NCBI GenBank assembly: GCA_016719945.1
Contig: JADJYE010000006.1
Location: 62,001-126,000 of the forward strand
Reading direction: 5' to 3'
From: Polyangiaceae bacterium
GTDB lineage: Bacteria > Myxococcota_A > Polyangia > Polyangiales > Polyangiaceae
Length of the DNA stretch: 64,000 nucleotides
Numbering within the stretch: the first letter of the stretch is position 1; every line of letters starts with the position of its first letter. Under the pieces are notes generated by a model. That model did not search any database. It saw only the letters and a list, made by a program, of their open reading frames with translations, and was not told where the DNA came from. The translations under genes were made by a program, and so were the position numbers. This document shows positions 48,682 through 58,167 of the stretch, one piece after another.

Positions 48682-48718
48682 CCGTCACGCCCTCCGTCCC
48701 TCGACTCCATTCCACGCT

Positions 48719-49903
48719 ATGAGCAAGACGCTGCGCATCGTCATCCTCGACGATGACCCTGTTGCCGGGACCATCCTGAAGGCGGCTGCTTCCGCTCACG
48801 CCTCCTCGGTCTCCCACATCTTGAACCCGGACGAGCTGGCGACCGCCGTCGCGAGCGGTTGCGATCTGCTGTTCCTCGACCTCGTCATGCCCGAGAGAGA
48901 CGGGATCGACGTCTTGCGCGCACACGCCGCGAGCGCCTCGTCTTTTCCCCCGCTGGTGCTCGTGAGCGGCCTCGACGCGGGAATCCTGGAGACGGCTGTT
49001 CACTTCGCGCGGCGGCTTGGTTTCCGGGTCGACGGCGCGCTGTGCAAGCCGGCCGACATCCTCGACGTAGGGCGCCTGCTCGACAACCTCGGTCGCCGCC
49101 GGTCGGGGCGGCCGGGCGGGTCACAGCAGAGCCTGACGCAGGAGAGCAGCGCGCGGTGCCTGGAGGCGATTCGCAACGGCGAGCTGTTCTTGCGCTACCA
49201 GCCACAGATCGACTTGGCGACCGGTCGCACGACGGGGGCCGAGGCTCTGGTTCGTTGGAACCACCCGGAGCAAGGCGAGCTGCAACCCCTGACCTTCGTC
49301 CCTCTTCTCGAGGAAGGGGGAGCAGCCTCCGAGCTCGCGCAATATGTTCTGCTACGCGCGCTCTCCGACACGCGCCAGCTGCGTCAGACGTGGCCCGCTT
49401 TTCGTGTCTCGGTGAACGTGCACGCGAGCGTCCTGCGCGCGCCGGAGTTCGTCGAGCGGCTGCTCAGCGCGCTGCGTACCGAGAACATGCCAGCCGGCGC
49501 GCTGTGCATCGAGGCCACCGAAACCGCAATCGTGGATGATGCGCCCGACACGCTCGAGAACCTGGTCAAGCTGCGGATGGCAGGCGTGCAGCTCTCGATC
49601 GACGATTTCGGTACGGGGCACTCCACGCTGCAGCAGCTTTTGCGGCTGCCCGTCAACGAGATCAAGCTCGACCGCTCCTTCGTGTCGAGGCTGGAGACTT
49701 CGGCGAAGTCACGCGCGCTGACCCACGGGGTCTTGCACATCGCCGCGGCGCTCGGGGCGTCGGTCGTCGCCGAAGGGATCGAGACGTCGGAGGTGCACGC
49801 GACGCTGCGCGAGATGGGGTGTGGGATCGGACAGGGATACCTCTTCGCCCGTCCGCTCACCTTGGACGCCCTCACGAGTTGGCTCGGGCAACACGTCCCG
49901 TAG
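48719..49903 (+). CDS. Response regulator with EAL c-di-GMP phosphodiesterase domain
   Basis: 394 residues. The N-terminal receiver domain has LDDDPV and phospho-acceptor Asp in LLFLDLVMPERDG near residue 59. The EAL domain (about 145-390) keeps the catalytic set: GAEALVRWNHP, SVNVHASVL, CIEATETAI, DDFGTGHSTL, EIKLDRSF, AEGIET and GQGYLFARPL. It is thus predicted to be active and to hydrolyse c-di-GMP. The gene lies 21 bases upstream of a hybrid histidine kinase gene that probably is its phosphodonor; no GGDEF domain is present. Confidence 0.92.
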   Translation: MSKTLRIVILDDDPVAGTILKAAASAHASSVSHILNPDELATAVASGCDLLFLDLVMPERDGIDVLRAHAASASSFPPLVLVSGLDAGILETAVHFARRLGFRVDGALCKPADILDVGRLLDNLGRRRSGRPGGSQQSLTQESSARCLEAIRNGELFLRYQPQIDLATGRTTGAEALVRWNHPEQGELQPLTFVPLLEEGGAASELAQYVLLRALSDTRQLRQTWPAFRVSVNVHASVLRAPEFVERLLSALRTENMPAGALCIEATETAIVDDAPDTLENLVKLRMAGVQLSIDDFGTGHSTLQQLLRLPVNEIKLDRSFVSRLETSAKSRALTHGVLHIAAALGASVVAEGIETSEVHATLREMGCGIGQGYLFARPLTLDALTSWLGQHVP

Positions 49904-49924
49904 CGGAGCCATAGCGACAAGGCG

Positions 49925-52291
49925 ATGCTCGGCGGTTTACCCCACCTCGAAATCCTGATCGCCATCATGCTCCTTGGCTGGAGCGTGTACCTCGCCCTCC
50001 ACAATCTGGTCCTCGGATTCGGGACCTTCGCGCTCCACACGAGCCGGTGGATCGCAGCCTGGTCGGCGCTTAGCGCGCTGTATCTCTGCGCACGCCTCGT
50101 CCACGTCACGGCGGAAGACGTAGACACGGCGGCTTGGGCGCTGCGCGCCCAAGTGGTCGCGGCGGTGTTGCTCGCCCCCATTCTCTTGTCGGTGATCGCC
50201 GCCTTCTCGGGCGAGCGGGATCGACGCAGCGTTCTGGGCTTCGCGGTCGCGTCGGCTGGCGTCGTCGTCTTGGTGCTAGCCACCGAGCTCTATGTCACTT
50301 CGGCGGGACAGTTGTTCGTCGACCGGCTCGGGTTGCGGTATCCGTGGGTCGAGGTCGGGCCTGCGTTCAGCTCCCTCGGCGTGCTCGGGCTCGCCGCGCT
50401 GGGCGTCGCGCTGCGCACCCTGCGGCGCGCCAGCGAGCTGACGGCCCGTCAGATCCGTTGGCTGAGCGCGGTCCTCATTGCCTACGTGGCGCTCGGTGTT
50501 TGGGACGCGGTGCTGGGGGTGCTCGACCTCCGAATACTCCCCTTGTTCCAGTTTGCCGTCGTGCTGGTCGGCGCGGCGTTCGACGGCTTCTCGGTCGTCA
50601 GCCTGCGAGCGCTCAGCCGTGACCTGCAGCGAGGCGTGGCCGAGCGAACGACCGAGCTACATCGCGCCAACGCCAGCCTGAGCGACGCGCTCAGCGCCGC
50701 GAAACGCGCGAACGAGGCGCGCCGGATCTTCCTGGGGAAGATGAGCCACGAGCTGCGCACACCGCTCAATGCCATCGAGGGACTCAGCGATGTGTTGAGC
50801 AGAACCCAGCTGTCAATGGACCAACGACGCTTGGTTGCGGAGGTTCAATCGGCCAGTCAGGCGCTTCTCGGCGACGTGACGAACGTCCTCGAGTTCGTGC
50901 GCATCGAGTCGATGGCGACCCTGCCCTCGAACACCGAGGTCGTCGAGGTTCGTCCCTTCATCTCGCAGATCACCGAAGAGCTGTACGCAGGCGCGCAGTC
51001 GAACGGGCTGTCGCTGCACACGACCTTCGACGACGCCGTGCCCGATAAGCTGGAGCTCGATCCGATCCGGCTCCGACAGGTGCTGACGGTCGTGATCGAG
51101 AACGCCCTCACGTTCACGCGCACGGGTGGAGTCTCCATCGCGTGCAGCGCCTCCCCGGGTGCCCTGCGGCTCGAGGTCAAAGACACCGGGCCGGGGATGT
51201 CGCGCGAAGCGCTGACGACGATCTTCGAGCCCTTCGCTGGCGTCTCCGACGTCCTCGATCCATCTGCCGGGCCGGGCCTCGGGCTTGCGCTTGTCCACGC
51301 GGTGCTCACGCGTTTGGGCGGCGCTATCCAAGTCAGCTCGAAGCTCGGTGCCGGAACCACCGTCACCCTGATCGTGCCCGCCAGCTTCCCCAACCAGGAG
51401 GAGCAGGGTGCGCGGATCTCCTTGATTGTCGGCCCGGTACGCTCGATGCGCGCCTCGCACGCGGACGTCGAGCCGATGGCAGGATTGAGGGTGCTCGTGG
51501 CCGAAGACGTCCAGGTCAACCGGCTGGTCCTCCAGATGATGCTGAAGGAGCTCGGCGTGGCGTCCGTCGTCGTCGAGAACGGCATGGAAGCGGTCGACTT
51601 GCTCGAGCGTGGGGAGGTGTTCGACGCGATCCTGATGGACTGCCGCATGCCGATCATGGACGGTCTCGAGGCCACGCGTCGCATTCGCGCACGCGAGGCG
51701 GTCGAACACCTGTCTGCCACCCCGATCGTGGCAGTGACCGCCTACTCTCTCGCAGAGGATCACGCCGCAGCGCTGGGCTCAGGGATGAACGCGGTGCTCA
51801 GCAAGCCCTTGACCCTCGCGGCGCTCCGTCGAGCCCTCGCCCGCGTCCTGCCGTCCGTGGCAACCGGTGAGCGCTCCACCCCCGCCCCGCCGTCTCCGCG
51901 AGGCGAACGGAGCTCGAAGCCAGTCTTGGACGTTAAGCAGCTCGAGGCGCTGCGCGCGACCGGCCGCGCCGATCTTGCGTTCTTCGAGAGCCTCCTCTTC
52001 GCGTTCGACGTCGCGACCACCGAACAGCTCTCCAAGCTGCGCTCGGCGCTCCGGTCGGCGACCGTCGCCGACGTGATGAAGGCCGCGCACACCCTCAAGG
52101 GCTGCGCTGCATCGTTCGGAGCGAAGCGACTATCCGCTCAGGCGGCCGCCCTCGAGACCGCTACGCGAAACGAGGGACTGCCGGGCCTCGAAATCGCGGA
52201 TGTCCTCGAGCAGGAGGCGCGGGCTGCGAGCACGGGGGCGCGTGAGTGGATCTCCGTGCGCTATTCCCGGTCTACGGCCCCGCCGGCATGA
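49925..52291 (+). CDS. Hybrid histidine kinase (7TM-HisKA-HATPase-REC-Hpt)
   Basis: 788 residues. Seven to eight hydrophobic segments fill residues 10-230 and form the membrane sensor. The dimerisation helix has MSHELRTPLNAIEGL near 278. ATP-binding motifs follow: VVIENALTFTRTG (N box), VKDTGPGMS, GPGLGLALVHAV. A receiver domain (about 520-640) has AEDVQVN and Asp in LMDCRMPIMDG. The C-terminal Hpt domain has AAHTLKGCAASFGA near 715. A complete phosphorelay lies within one protein, with the EAL regulator just upstream as likely output. The 3' end overlaps the convergent kinase gene by 31 bases. Confidence 0.92.
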   Translation: MLGGLPHLEILIAIMLLGWSVYLALHNLVLGFGTFALHTSRWIAAWSALSALYLCARLVHVTAEDVDTAAWALRAQVVAAVLLAPILLSVIAAFSGERDRRSVLGFAVASAGVVVLVLATELYVTSAGQLFVDRLGLRYPWVEVGPAFSSLGVLGLAALGVALRTLRRASELTARQIRWLSAVLIAYVALGVWDAVLGVLDLRILPLFQFAVVLVGAAFDGFSVVSLRALSRDLQRGVAERTTELHRANASLSDALSAAKRANEARRIFLGKMSHELRTPLNAIEGLSDVLSRTQLSMDQRRLVAEVQSASQALLGDVTNVLEFVRIESMATLPSNTEVVEVRPFISQITEELYAGAQSNGLSLHTTFDDAVPDKLELDPIRLRQVLTVVIENALTFTRTGGVSIACSASPGALRLEVKDTGPGMSREALTTIFEPFAGVSDVLDPSAGPGLGLALVHAVLTRLGGAIQVSSKLGAGTTVTLIVPASFPNQEEQGARISLIVGPVRSMRASHADVEPMAGLRVLVAEDVQVNRLVLQMMLKELGVASVVVENGMEAVDLLERGEVFDAILMDCRMPIMDGLEATRRIRAREAVEHLSATPIVAVTAYSLAEDHAAALGSGMNAVLSKPLTLAALRRALARVLPSVATGERSTPAPPSPRGERSSKPVLDVKQLEALRATGRADLAFFESLLFAFDVATTEQLSKLRSALRSATVADVMKAAHTLKGCAASFGAKRLSAQAAALETATRNEGLPGLEIADVLEQEARAASTGAREWISVRYSRSTAPPA

Positions 52292-54759
52292 GTACGCTCA
52301 ACAGGGGGCGCCACGGGGCCGGCGACCTCCTTTAGCGCCGCTCCCGCCTCGTCCGCGTGTCGCTCGAGCTCGAGCGCGCGGCGAGTGACCGTCGGCCATT
52401 CATCGACGGGTGCGGCAGCGCGGAGGCGCACGGCCGAGAGCTCCAACCGCTCCGTTCCCGCCTCGTGGGCAGCCATCGCGACGATGTCGGCGAGCGAACG
52501 GAGCTTCACTCGATCCTCGGCGGCGATCGCGTCGCGTAGAGCGGTCAGGTGCCCCGTCATGACCGATTGGAAGGCTTCCGTGCAGGGGCTGTGGCCGTTG
52601 CCGCTGCGTGGACTGAGCACGGGGACGTTGCCAAGCGTCGTCGCCCGCGCGCCGCGCCGGGCTCTGAACGCCCGCTGGAGGGCGGCCGCAAAGTCAGGGA
52701 GCGTGTAAGGCTTACCCATCACCTCGAACATTCCGCTCTCTTGGCATCGCTTGCGCATGTCGTCATCCAACGCGCCCGTGTAGCCCAGCACGACCGGCCC
52801 TCGGCTCGCGTGCCCGTTGCGCGTCAACCGGGCCGTCGTCTCGAGGCCGGAGATGCCGTCGAGGTGAACGTCCATCAGGACGACGTCGAAAAATGCTGCT
52901 TGGATGATTTGAAGTGCTTCTTCGCCGGAGGCGGCTTCGTCCACGCTCATGCCAAGCGACTCGGCGCTCAGCCGTGCGACCTTGCGGTTCACGGGGTCGT
53001 CGTCGACCACCAACAAGTTTCCGGTCAGGTGGGTGGCAGCGGTCGAGGGCGATGGCTCCCTTGGCAGGGCTCCCAAGGCCCGACTCAAGCCCGCCGCGAG
53101 TCGACTGGCACGGGCGGGTACGAGCATCGAGGTTGCCGCAATGGCGCGCGCGAGCTCCTCGACGCTGTGCAAGCTCAGCGGGGTGGCGGCCAGCACGAAC
53201 GCCGAGTTCGGGAAGCGAGCTTTGAGCTGCGTGAGCTCGTCGTGTCCCGGAGTCGGGTCGAGGACGATCACCTCCGGCCGGGGGTGCGTGCCCATGGCGA
53301 GACCGGTGATGGTCCGAACGATCGTGGCGTCGACGCCGATCTCCCGGGTGATGGCCGCGTAGCTCCTGGCGCTCGCAGCCGAGCCGGCGACCACGAGCAC
53401 GCTCGGTCGCATCTGGAACGCCTGCGACTGGGGCGGTGTCACGCGTCCGGCGAACTTCAGCGGCAAACGCAACCGAAACGTGGAGCCTCGCGCGGGCGCA
53501 GACTCGACGTCGAGCGTCCCGCCCAGCGCTTCCGCGATCGAACGCGCGATCCACAGCCCGAGCCCCGTGCCCAAGCGGTTGTCGACGAGAGCGTCGGACA
53601 CCTGCTCGAAGGGAGCGAAGATCGTCTCGAGACTCTGCCGTCCCAACCCCTTGCCCGTGTCGACCACCTCGTAGACGAGGTGGTCGTCATCGGCCCGCAC
53701 CTCGATGGTCACAGAGCCAGCGCTGGTGAACTTGATCGCGTTGCTCACCAGGTTGGTGACGATCTGGCGTAGCCGTCCGGCGTCCCCCTCGAGCTGATGG
53801 GGAACGTCCGGCGCCACGACATGAACGAGCTCCACGGACTTGCGCGCCGCCGGATCGGCGAACTGGTCCGCGACGTCGGCTACGAGCTCGCGCGGCTCAT
53901 AGGCAGCCTCCAGAACGTCGACACGACCGGCTTCGATTCGCGCGACCTCCAGCAAGTCCTGAAGCAAACGGGTCAACGAGTCGGCGCTGCTCGAGAGGGA
54001 GTTCAACAAGTCTCGCTGCGCCGTCGTGAGCTTCGTCGCCCCAAGCGAGGCAGCCATCCCCACGATGCCGCCGAGGGGCCCACGGAGCTCGTGGCTCGTG
54101 ACCGCGACATAACGGCTCTTCGCAGCGGAGGCTCGTACGGCCTCGTCTCTCGCGCTTGCAAGCTCGCGTGCCTGCGCCTCGATGACGGTGTTCTGCCTGC
54201 GCAGGCGAGCGAGGCGCTCGTCGGCCTCCCGCCGCCATAGGGTGCCGAACAGATGGAGCATCACCGAAAGCCCCGCCGCCGCGGGCGCGCGGTCGACCGC
54301 GCCCTGGGCAGCGGGAGGTGCCCAAGCGAGTGAGACTCCGATCGAGGTGAGGGTCAGCGCTAGCCACAGCAGTCGCTCCCAGCGCCGATACAACAGGGCG
54401 CTCACGAGCGGTACCAGGGGGATGAACATCAGCGCTGCTGCAGCGTCCTGCGTCGTCGCGGCGGTCATAACCCCGCCTGCCAGCGTCGCACCCGACACGA
54501 TCGAGAAGGGCAGCGACGGCTTCACGTCCCTGCGGCGAGCTGTGAAAAGGCCACCGGTGCAGATGACAGCGATGAGCGCGTCCACCCCGGCAGCGCTCCA
54601 GTTGCCGGTTGCGGCACGGTACACGCCGAACAGAGACCAGGCCGCGGCGACGAGCGCCGCATATTGCGCCGGCACCTGCAGACGATTGACATACGTCGGT
54701 ACAGACCCGTTGGAGTCCAAGCTGTCGGGCCGCCGTTCTGTCGAGCGCGTAGAGTCCAC
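52261..54759 (-). CDS. Hybrid histidine kinase with two receiver-like domains
   Basis: 832 residues. About five membrane helices lie within residues 30-180. A coiled region precedes VTSHELRGPLGGIVGMAAS (phospho-His) near 228. ATP motifs: VTNLVSNAIKFTS, VVDTGKGLG, GTGLGLWIARSI. A first receiver-like fold (about 455-565) has the late Asp in VIVLDPTPGHD but lacks the acidic pair at its start. A second one (about 590-710) is canonical (LLVVDDDPVNRKV; VLMDVHLDGISG). The last region (about 735-800) resembles an Hpt helix bundle, but the expected AHxLKG motif is degenerate (AMAAHEAGTERL). Its end overlaps the plus-strand kinase by 31 bases. Confidence 0.9.
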   Translation of the reverse strand: MDSTRSTERRPDSLDSNGSVPTYVNRLQVPAQYAALVAAAWSLFGVYRAATGNWSAAGVDALIAVICTGGLFTARRRDVKPSLPFSIVSGATLAGGVMTAATTQDAAAALMFIPLVPLVSALLYRRWERLLWLALTLTSIGVSLAWAPPAAQGAVDRAPAAAGLSVMLHLFGTLWRREADERLARLRRQNTVIEAQARELASARDEAVRASAAKSRYVAVTSHELRGPLGGIVGMAASLGATKLTTAQRDLLNSLSSSADSLTRLLQDLLEVARIEAGRVDVLEAAYEPRELVADVADQFADPAARKSVELVHVVAPDVPHQLEGDAGRLRQIVTNLVSNAIKFTSAGSVTIEVRADDDHLVYEVVDTGKGLGRQSLETIFAPFEQVSDALVDNRLGTGLGLWIARSIAEALGGTLDVESAPARGSTFRLRLPLKFAGRVTPPQSQAFQMRPSVLVVAGSAASARSYAAITREIGVDATIVRTITGLAMGTHPRPEVIVLDPTPGHDELTQLKARFPNSAFVLAATPLSLHSVEELARAIAATSMLVPARASRLAAGLSRALGALPREPSPSTAATHLTGNLLVVDDDPVNRKVARLSAESLGMSVDEAASGEEALQIIQAAFFDVVLMDVHLDGISGLETTARLTRNGHASRGPVVLGYTGALDDDMRKRCQESGMFEVMGKPYTLPDFAAALQRAFRARRGARATTLGNVPVLSPRSGNGHSPCTEAFQSVMTGHLTALRDAIAAEDRVKLRSLADIVAMAAHEAGTERLELSAVRLRAAAPVDEWPTVTRRALELERHADEAGAALKEVAGPVAPPVERTHAGGAVDRE

Positions 54760-54917
54760 GGCAGGATAGAGACTAGCTCTCCTCGCCCATCGACAGGAAC
54801 AGGTAACCCACGTGTCGCATCGTCAGCGGGGCGCAAGAAAGTCGCGGCGGGAGGCCCGACGTGCGCGCCTTGGCAAGGTCACACCCTTGGGGCGCCACCC
54901 CGCGGGCCCGTTCTCGC

Positions 54918-56063
54918 TCAGCTGCCGTTGCTGGGCGAGAGCAGCTGCTCGCCGCGCTCGTAGATGACCTGCGCGCGGCCAACGAGGAGCGGGTCTACGG
55001 TGCCCACGCGATCGAGAGCCTTCGCGGTGTAGGGCAAGCGCTGGAGCAAGTAGCGAATGGCGTTCAAACGCGCGCGCTTCTTGCAGTCGCTCTTGACGAC
55101 GATCCAAGGAGCGTCGGCGGTGTCGGTGTAGAAGAACATCGCCTCCTTCGCGCGCGTGTAGTCGTCCCACTTGTCGAGCGACGCCTTGTCGATCGGGGAC
55201 AGCTTCCACTGTTTGAGCGGGTGGACGGCGCGCTCCTTGAATCGGCGACGCTGCTCTCTTCGGCTCACCGAGAACCAGAACTTGAACAGGTGGATGCCCT
55301 GCCGGACCAGCATGCGTTCGAACTCGGGCGCTTGGCGCATGAACTCCTGGTACTCGGCGTCGGTGCAGAAGCCCATCACCCGCTCGACGCCGGCGCGGTT
55401 GTACCAGCTGCGATCGAAGAGGACGATCTCGCCCGCCGTCGGCAGGTGCTGCACGTAGCGCTGGAAGAACCACTGGCCGCGCTCGAGCTGGGAGGGCTTC
55501 TCGAGGGCGACCACGCGCGCGCCACGCGGGTTGAGGTGCTCCATGACGCGCTTGATCGTGCCCCCCTTGCCCGCGGCATCGCGGCCCTCGAAGAGGACGA
55601 CGATGCGCTGACCGGTCTCCTTGACCCAGGCCTGCAGCTTGAGCAGCTCCACCTGGAGGCCGTACTTTGTGCGCTCGTACGATTTTCTCGACAGGAGGTA
55701 GCGGTAGGGGTACCCGCCGTCCTTCCAGCTCGGGCTCAGCTCCTCGTCGGCCTCGCGCCGTGCCTTGCGGCGCTTCGTGCTCTCGTCGAGGACGTCGCGC
55801 AGGATGCGGGAGGCCTCCTCGGGCGCGGTGCCGGAGAGCATGTCGAGGATCGCTGCGCTCTTCTCCTCGAGCGCAGAGCTGGTGGAGGTGTCGATGCGGT
55901 CCGTCGCGATGCCCTCCTCGGTGAGCGTTGGGGCCGTGTCGCCCAGCTCGAGCGCCCGAGGCTTCTTCCCTCGCGCGACGCGGCTCGAGCCGGGCGTCCG
56001 CCGCTCGAGCATTTCGGCGTCGGTGGGGGAGGGCTGCCGAGCGCCGTTGTCATCGGTCGTCAT
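54918..56063 (-). CDS. ppk2: Polyphosphate kinase 2
   Basis: About 381 residues from MTTDDNGARQ. The N-terminal 100 residues are a charged extension. The core has YPYRYLLSRKSYERTKYGLQ, Walker A FEGRDAAGKGGTIKRV, then NPRGARVVAL and FDRSWYNRAGVERVMGFC (Walker B/lid region), and DDYTRAKEAMFFYTDT. These are the standard motifs of single-domain PPK2, which transfers phosphate between polyphosphate and nucleoside phosphates. Stands alone between a hybrid kinase and an unknown protein. The ATG seven codons further upstream is less likely. Confidence 0.93.
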   Translation of the reverse strand: MTTDDNGARQPSPTDAEMLERRTPGSSRVARGKKPRALELGDTAPTLTEEGIATDRIDTSTSSALEEKSAAILDMLSGTAPEEASRILRDVLDESTKRRKARREADEELSPSWKDGGYPYRYLLSRKSYERTKYGLQVELLKLQAWVKETGQRIVVLFEGRDAAGKGGTIKRVMEHLNPRGARVVALEKPSQLERGQWFFQRYVQHLPTAGEIVLFDRSWYNRAGVERVMGFCTDAEYQEFMRQAPEFERMLVRQGIHLFKFWFSVSRREQRRRFKERAVHPLKQWKLSPIDKASLDKWDDYTRAKEAMFFYTDTADAPWIVVKSDCKKRARLNAIRYLLQRLPYTAKALDRVGTVDPLLVGRAQVIYERGEQLLSPSNGS

Positions 56064-56285
56064 GCTCCTTGGAACGCTACCCAAACCGAGGCAACGCGGC
56101 TGACGATTTTCGTTTCACCAACGCCGTTGCGTTACGACCAACTGGGCGACGCCGGGTCGATGCGGCTCCATTTCGCTCAGCGAAGCCTCCAGGGCAGTCT
56201 GCTTGGCGACTCTACTCGCTCACGTCAGCCGGTAGCGCCCAAACCGCGGACCGTGATCGATGAGCTGGACAGAAGCGCTGCCCTT

Positions 56286-56798
56286 TCACGACGCGCGGCA
56301 GATGGCCTCGAAGCCAGCGGCGAAACCTTGCAGGATCTCCTGTGGCAGCAGCATCGGCGGAAACTCGAGCGTCGCCTCCAGCGCGCCCGCGACAGCTCGG
56401 GCCTTGAAGGTGGAGCCGCGATGGAACATCCCCCAAGTGGCGGCCCCCGCGCGCAAGATCATGCTCGGGGTGAGCAGTCGGAGCGTGAAGCGATAGAGCG
56501 AGCTCTCGAGCATGTCCTCGGTGGACTCGATGGCCAGCGTGACGTCGGTGATGCCGTGCTCGGCCTCGATCGCCAGCGTCGTCGCGATGAAGACGGTGGT
56601 CGGGATCCACGCGGTCGCCACCGGAGGATCGCCAACGACCTCGACCACCTCGTCGGGGAGGCCGGCGAGCCCGCGCAGCGGTCGCCGCCGCAGCTGGAAA
56701 AGCAGCGAGCTCATCTTGGAGCTGCATTGCGGGTACGACGCGAGGCCTGCTGGGAGCGTGTCGAGGTAGCTCTGGACGGTATGGAGGTGAGGGGCCAT
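56286..56798 (-). CDS. Unknown protein, possibly DUF2378-like
   Basis: 170 residues from MAPHLHTVQSYLDTLPAGLA. The pattern of a short N-terminal helix, then PLRGLAGLPDEVVEVVGDPP, ATAWIPTTVFIATTLAIEAE and a beta-helix end (RFTLRLLTPSMILRAGAATW, then FKARAVAGALEATLEF) has the size and layout of myxobacterial DUF2378 (TIGR02265-type) proteins. I am not sure of this. No catalytic residues recognised, no signal peptide. An upstream in-frame ATG at 56861 adds an Arg/Pro-rich stretch and is less likely. Confidence 0.55.
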   Translation of the reverse strand: MAPHLHTVQSYLDTLPAGLASYPQCSSKMSSLLFQLRRRPLRGLAGLPDEVVEVVGDPPVATAWIPTTVFIATTLAIEAEHGITDVTLAIESTEDMLESSLYRFTLRLLTPSMILRAGAATWGMFHRGSTFKARAVAGALEATLEFPPMLLPQEILQGFAAGFEAICRAS

Positions 56799-56879
56799 CG
56801 CGGCAGGAGGCGGCGGTCTGGCTCTACCGCGCACGGCGAGGTGAAGGGGCCGTGTACGCACAGGCTAGCAGGGCCGAGC

Positions 56880-58121
56880 TCAGTCTCCGCGCTCGGCCGA
56901 CTCGCGGGCCGCGCCCGCGAACACGCCCTTCGCCATCAAGCTGGTCTCCGCGGCGGCGCGCTCTTCGTAGATCTGCTGCCGCAGGCGGTGGACCTCGGCG
57001 TCGTCGGGCGCGGCCTGAACGGCCAGCTCGATCAGGTGGCACGCGAGCCGCCGCTCCCCGGCGGCGGCGAGCGACACAGCGCGCGCGCTCAGCTTGCGCG
57101 CACCTCCCGCGAGGCTCGCCAGCTCCGCGGCGAGCCTCGCTTCGGGAGCCGGCTTCAGGTGGGCAGGGTTTCCATCATACCAGCCGCCATACAAGCGGAA
57201 CAGGTTGCGCACGATGAACTCGGGCTCGTCGTAGATCGGGCTCAGGTACGGGCGCTCGAGCAGCCTCGGTGGAGCCTTCACCTCCTGCAAGATGCGGTCG
57301 AGCGTGGCGCCGCGGTTCATCCACGCGAGCGTCTGCTCGACCAGGGTCTCGAGCAGCTCCGCCGTCTCCTCCAGGGCGCGGCGCACGTCGCTGGCGCCGA
57401 AGATCGGCACCCCGTGCCCGGGGCACAGCACCTCGGCGTCGAGCTTCGCCATCGCGCGCAGCGCGACCGCCCACTCGCGCGGGTAGCGCTGCACCTTCTG
57501 TGGGTTGCCGCAGTTTGGGGACGCCCAGATGAAGAGGTCCCCCGTGCACAGCACCCCGGCGTCGGCGGCCCACACCCAGGTGTGATCATCGGTCTCGCCG
57601 AGCGCGTGATGCAGCTCGAAGCGGCGCCCCCCGCACGACAGCGTCAGCGCGTCACGGTACGTCTGGTCCGGGTAGCGGAAGGTGTCCGGGAACATGTCGG
57701 CGACCTGGAACTGCCGCGCGTTGATCGCCCCGTTGTAGCCACGGGTCAGCTTGTAGCGATCGAAGCGCGCCGGCAGCGCCTCGTGCGCGACCACGTGGAC
57801 CCGGCGCGCCCCTTCCTCGCTCTCGTAGCGCTCCACCCCGAAGCAGTGGTCGACGTGCCCGTGCGTGAACACCGCCGTGTGCAGCGGCGCCTGCGACAGG
57901 CGCCGCAAGAGCACACGCGTCGGCTCGGCCAGGAAGAAGCTGCCCGTGTCGATCGCGACGAGCCCGTCGCTGGTCTCGAACGCCGCGACGTTGGCGAAGC
58001 TCGACACGAACAGCGTCCCGTCCGCGACCCGCTCCGCCTCGAAGCGCGGCGAGAATGGATGACGCTCGCTGGGGCTGATCGCCCCGTCGAGCAGGGCCCG
58101 GCTGATCTCTCGCAAGGACAT
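56880..58121 (-). CDS. Metallo-beta-lactamase-fold hydrolase, alkyl sulfatase-like
   Basis: 413 residues. The metal motif THGHVDHCFG (HxHxDH) lies near residue 85. Further ligands are in HHALGETDDHTWVW, VLCTGDLF and CPGHGVPIFG. After the MBL core a helical region (PIYDEPEFIVRNLFRLYGGW) resembles the dimerisation domain of SDS-type alkyl sulfatases. The C-terminal 50 residues are helical. The substrate is not readable. It is preceded 46 bases upstream by the stop of the DUF4215-type lipoprotein, same strand. Confidence 0.85.
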   Translation of the reverse strand: MSLREISRALLDGAISPSERHPFSPRFEAERVADGTLFVSSFANVAAFETSDGLVAIDTGSFFLAEPTRVLLRRLSQAPLHTAVFTHGHVDHCFGVERYESEEGARRVHVVAHEALPARFDRYKLTRGYNGAINARQFQVADMFPDTFRYPDQTYRDALTLSCGGRRFELHHALGETDDHTWVWAADAGVLCTGDLFIWASPNCGNPQKVQRYPREWAVALRAMAKLDAEVLCPGHGVPIFGASDVRRALEETAELLETLVEQTLAWMNRGATLDRILQEVKAPPRLLERPYLSPIYDEPEFIVRNLFRLYGGWYDGNPAHLKPAPEARLAAELASLAGGARKLSARAVSLAAAGERRLACHLIELAVQAAPDDAEVHRLRQQIYEERAAAETSLMAKGVFAGAARESAERGD

Positions 58122-58167
58122 GGCGCCTCGGCCTTTGAGTCTGCACCGACGGGTCAGTCGGCGATCG

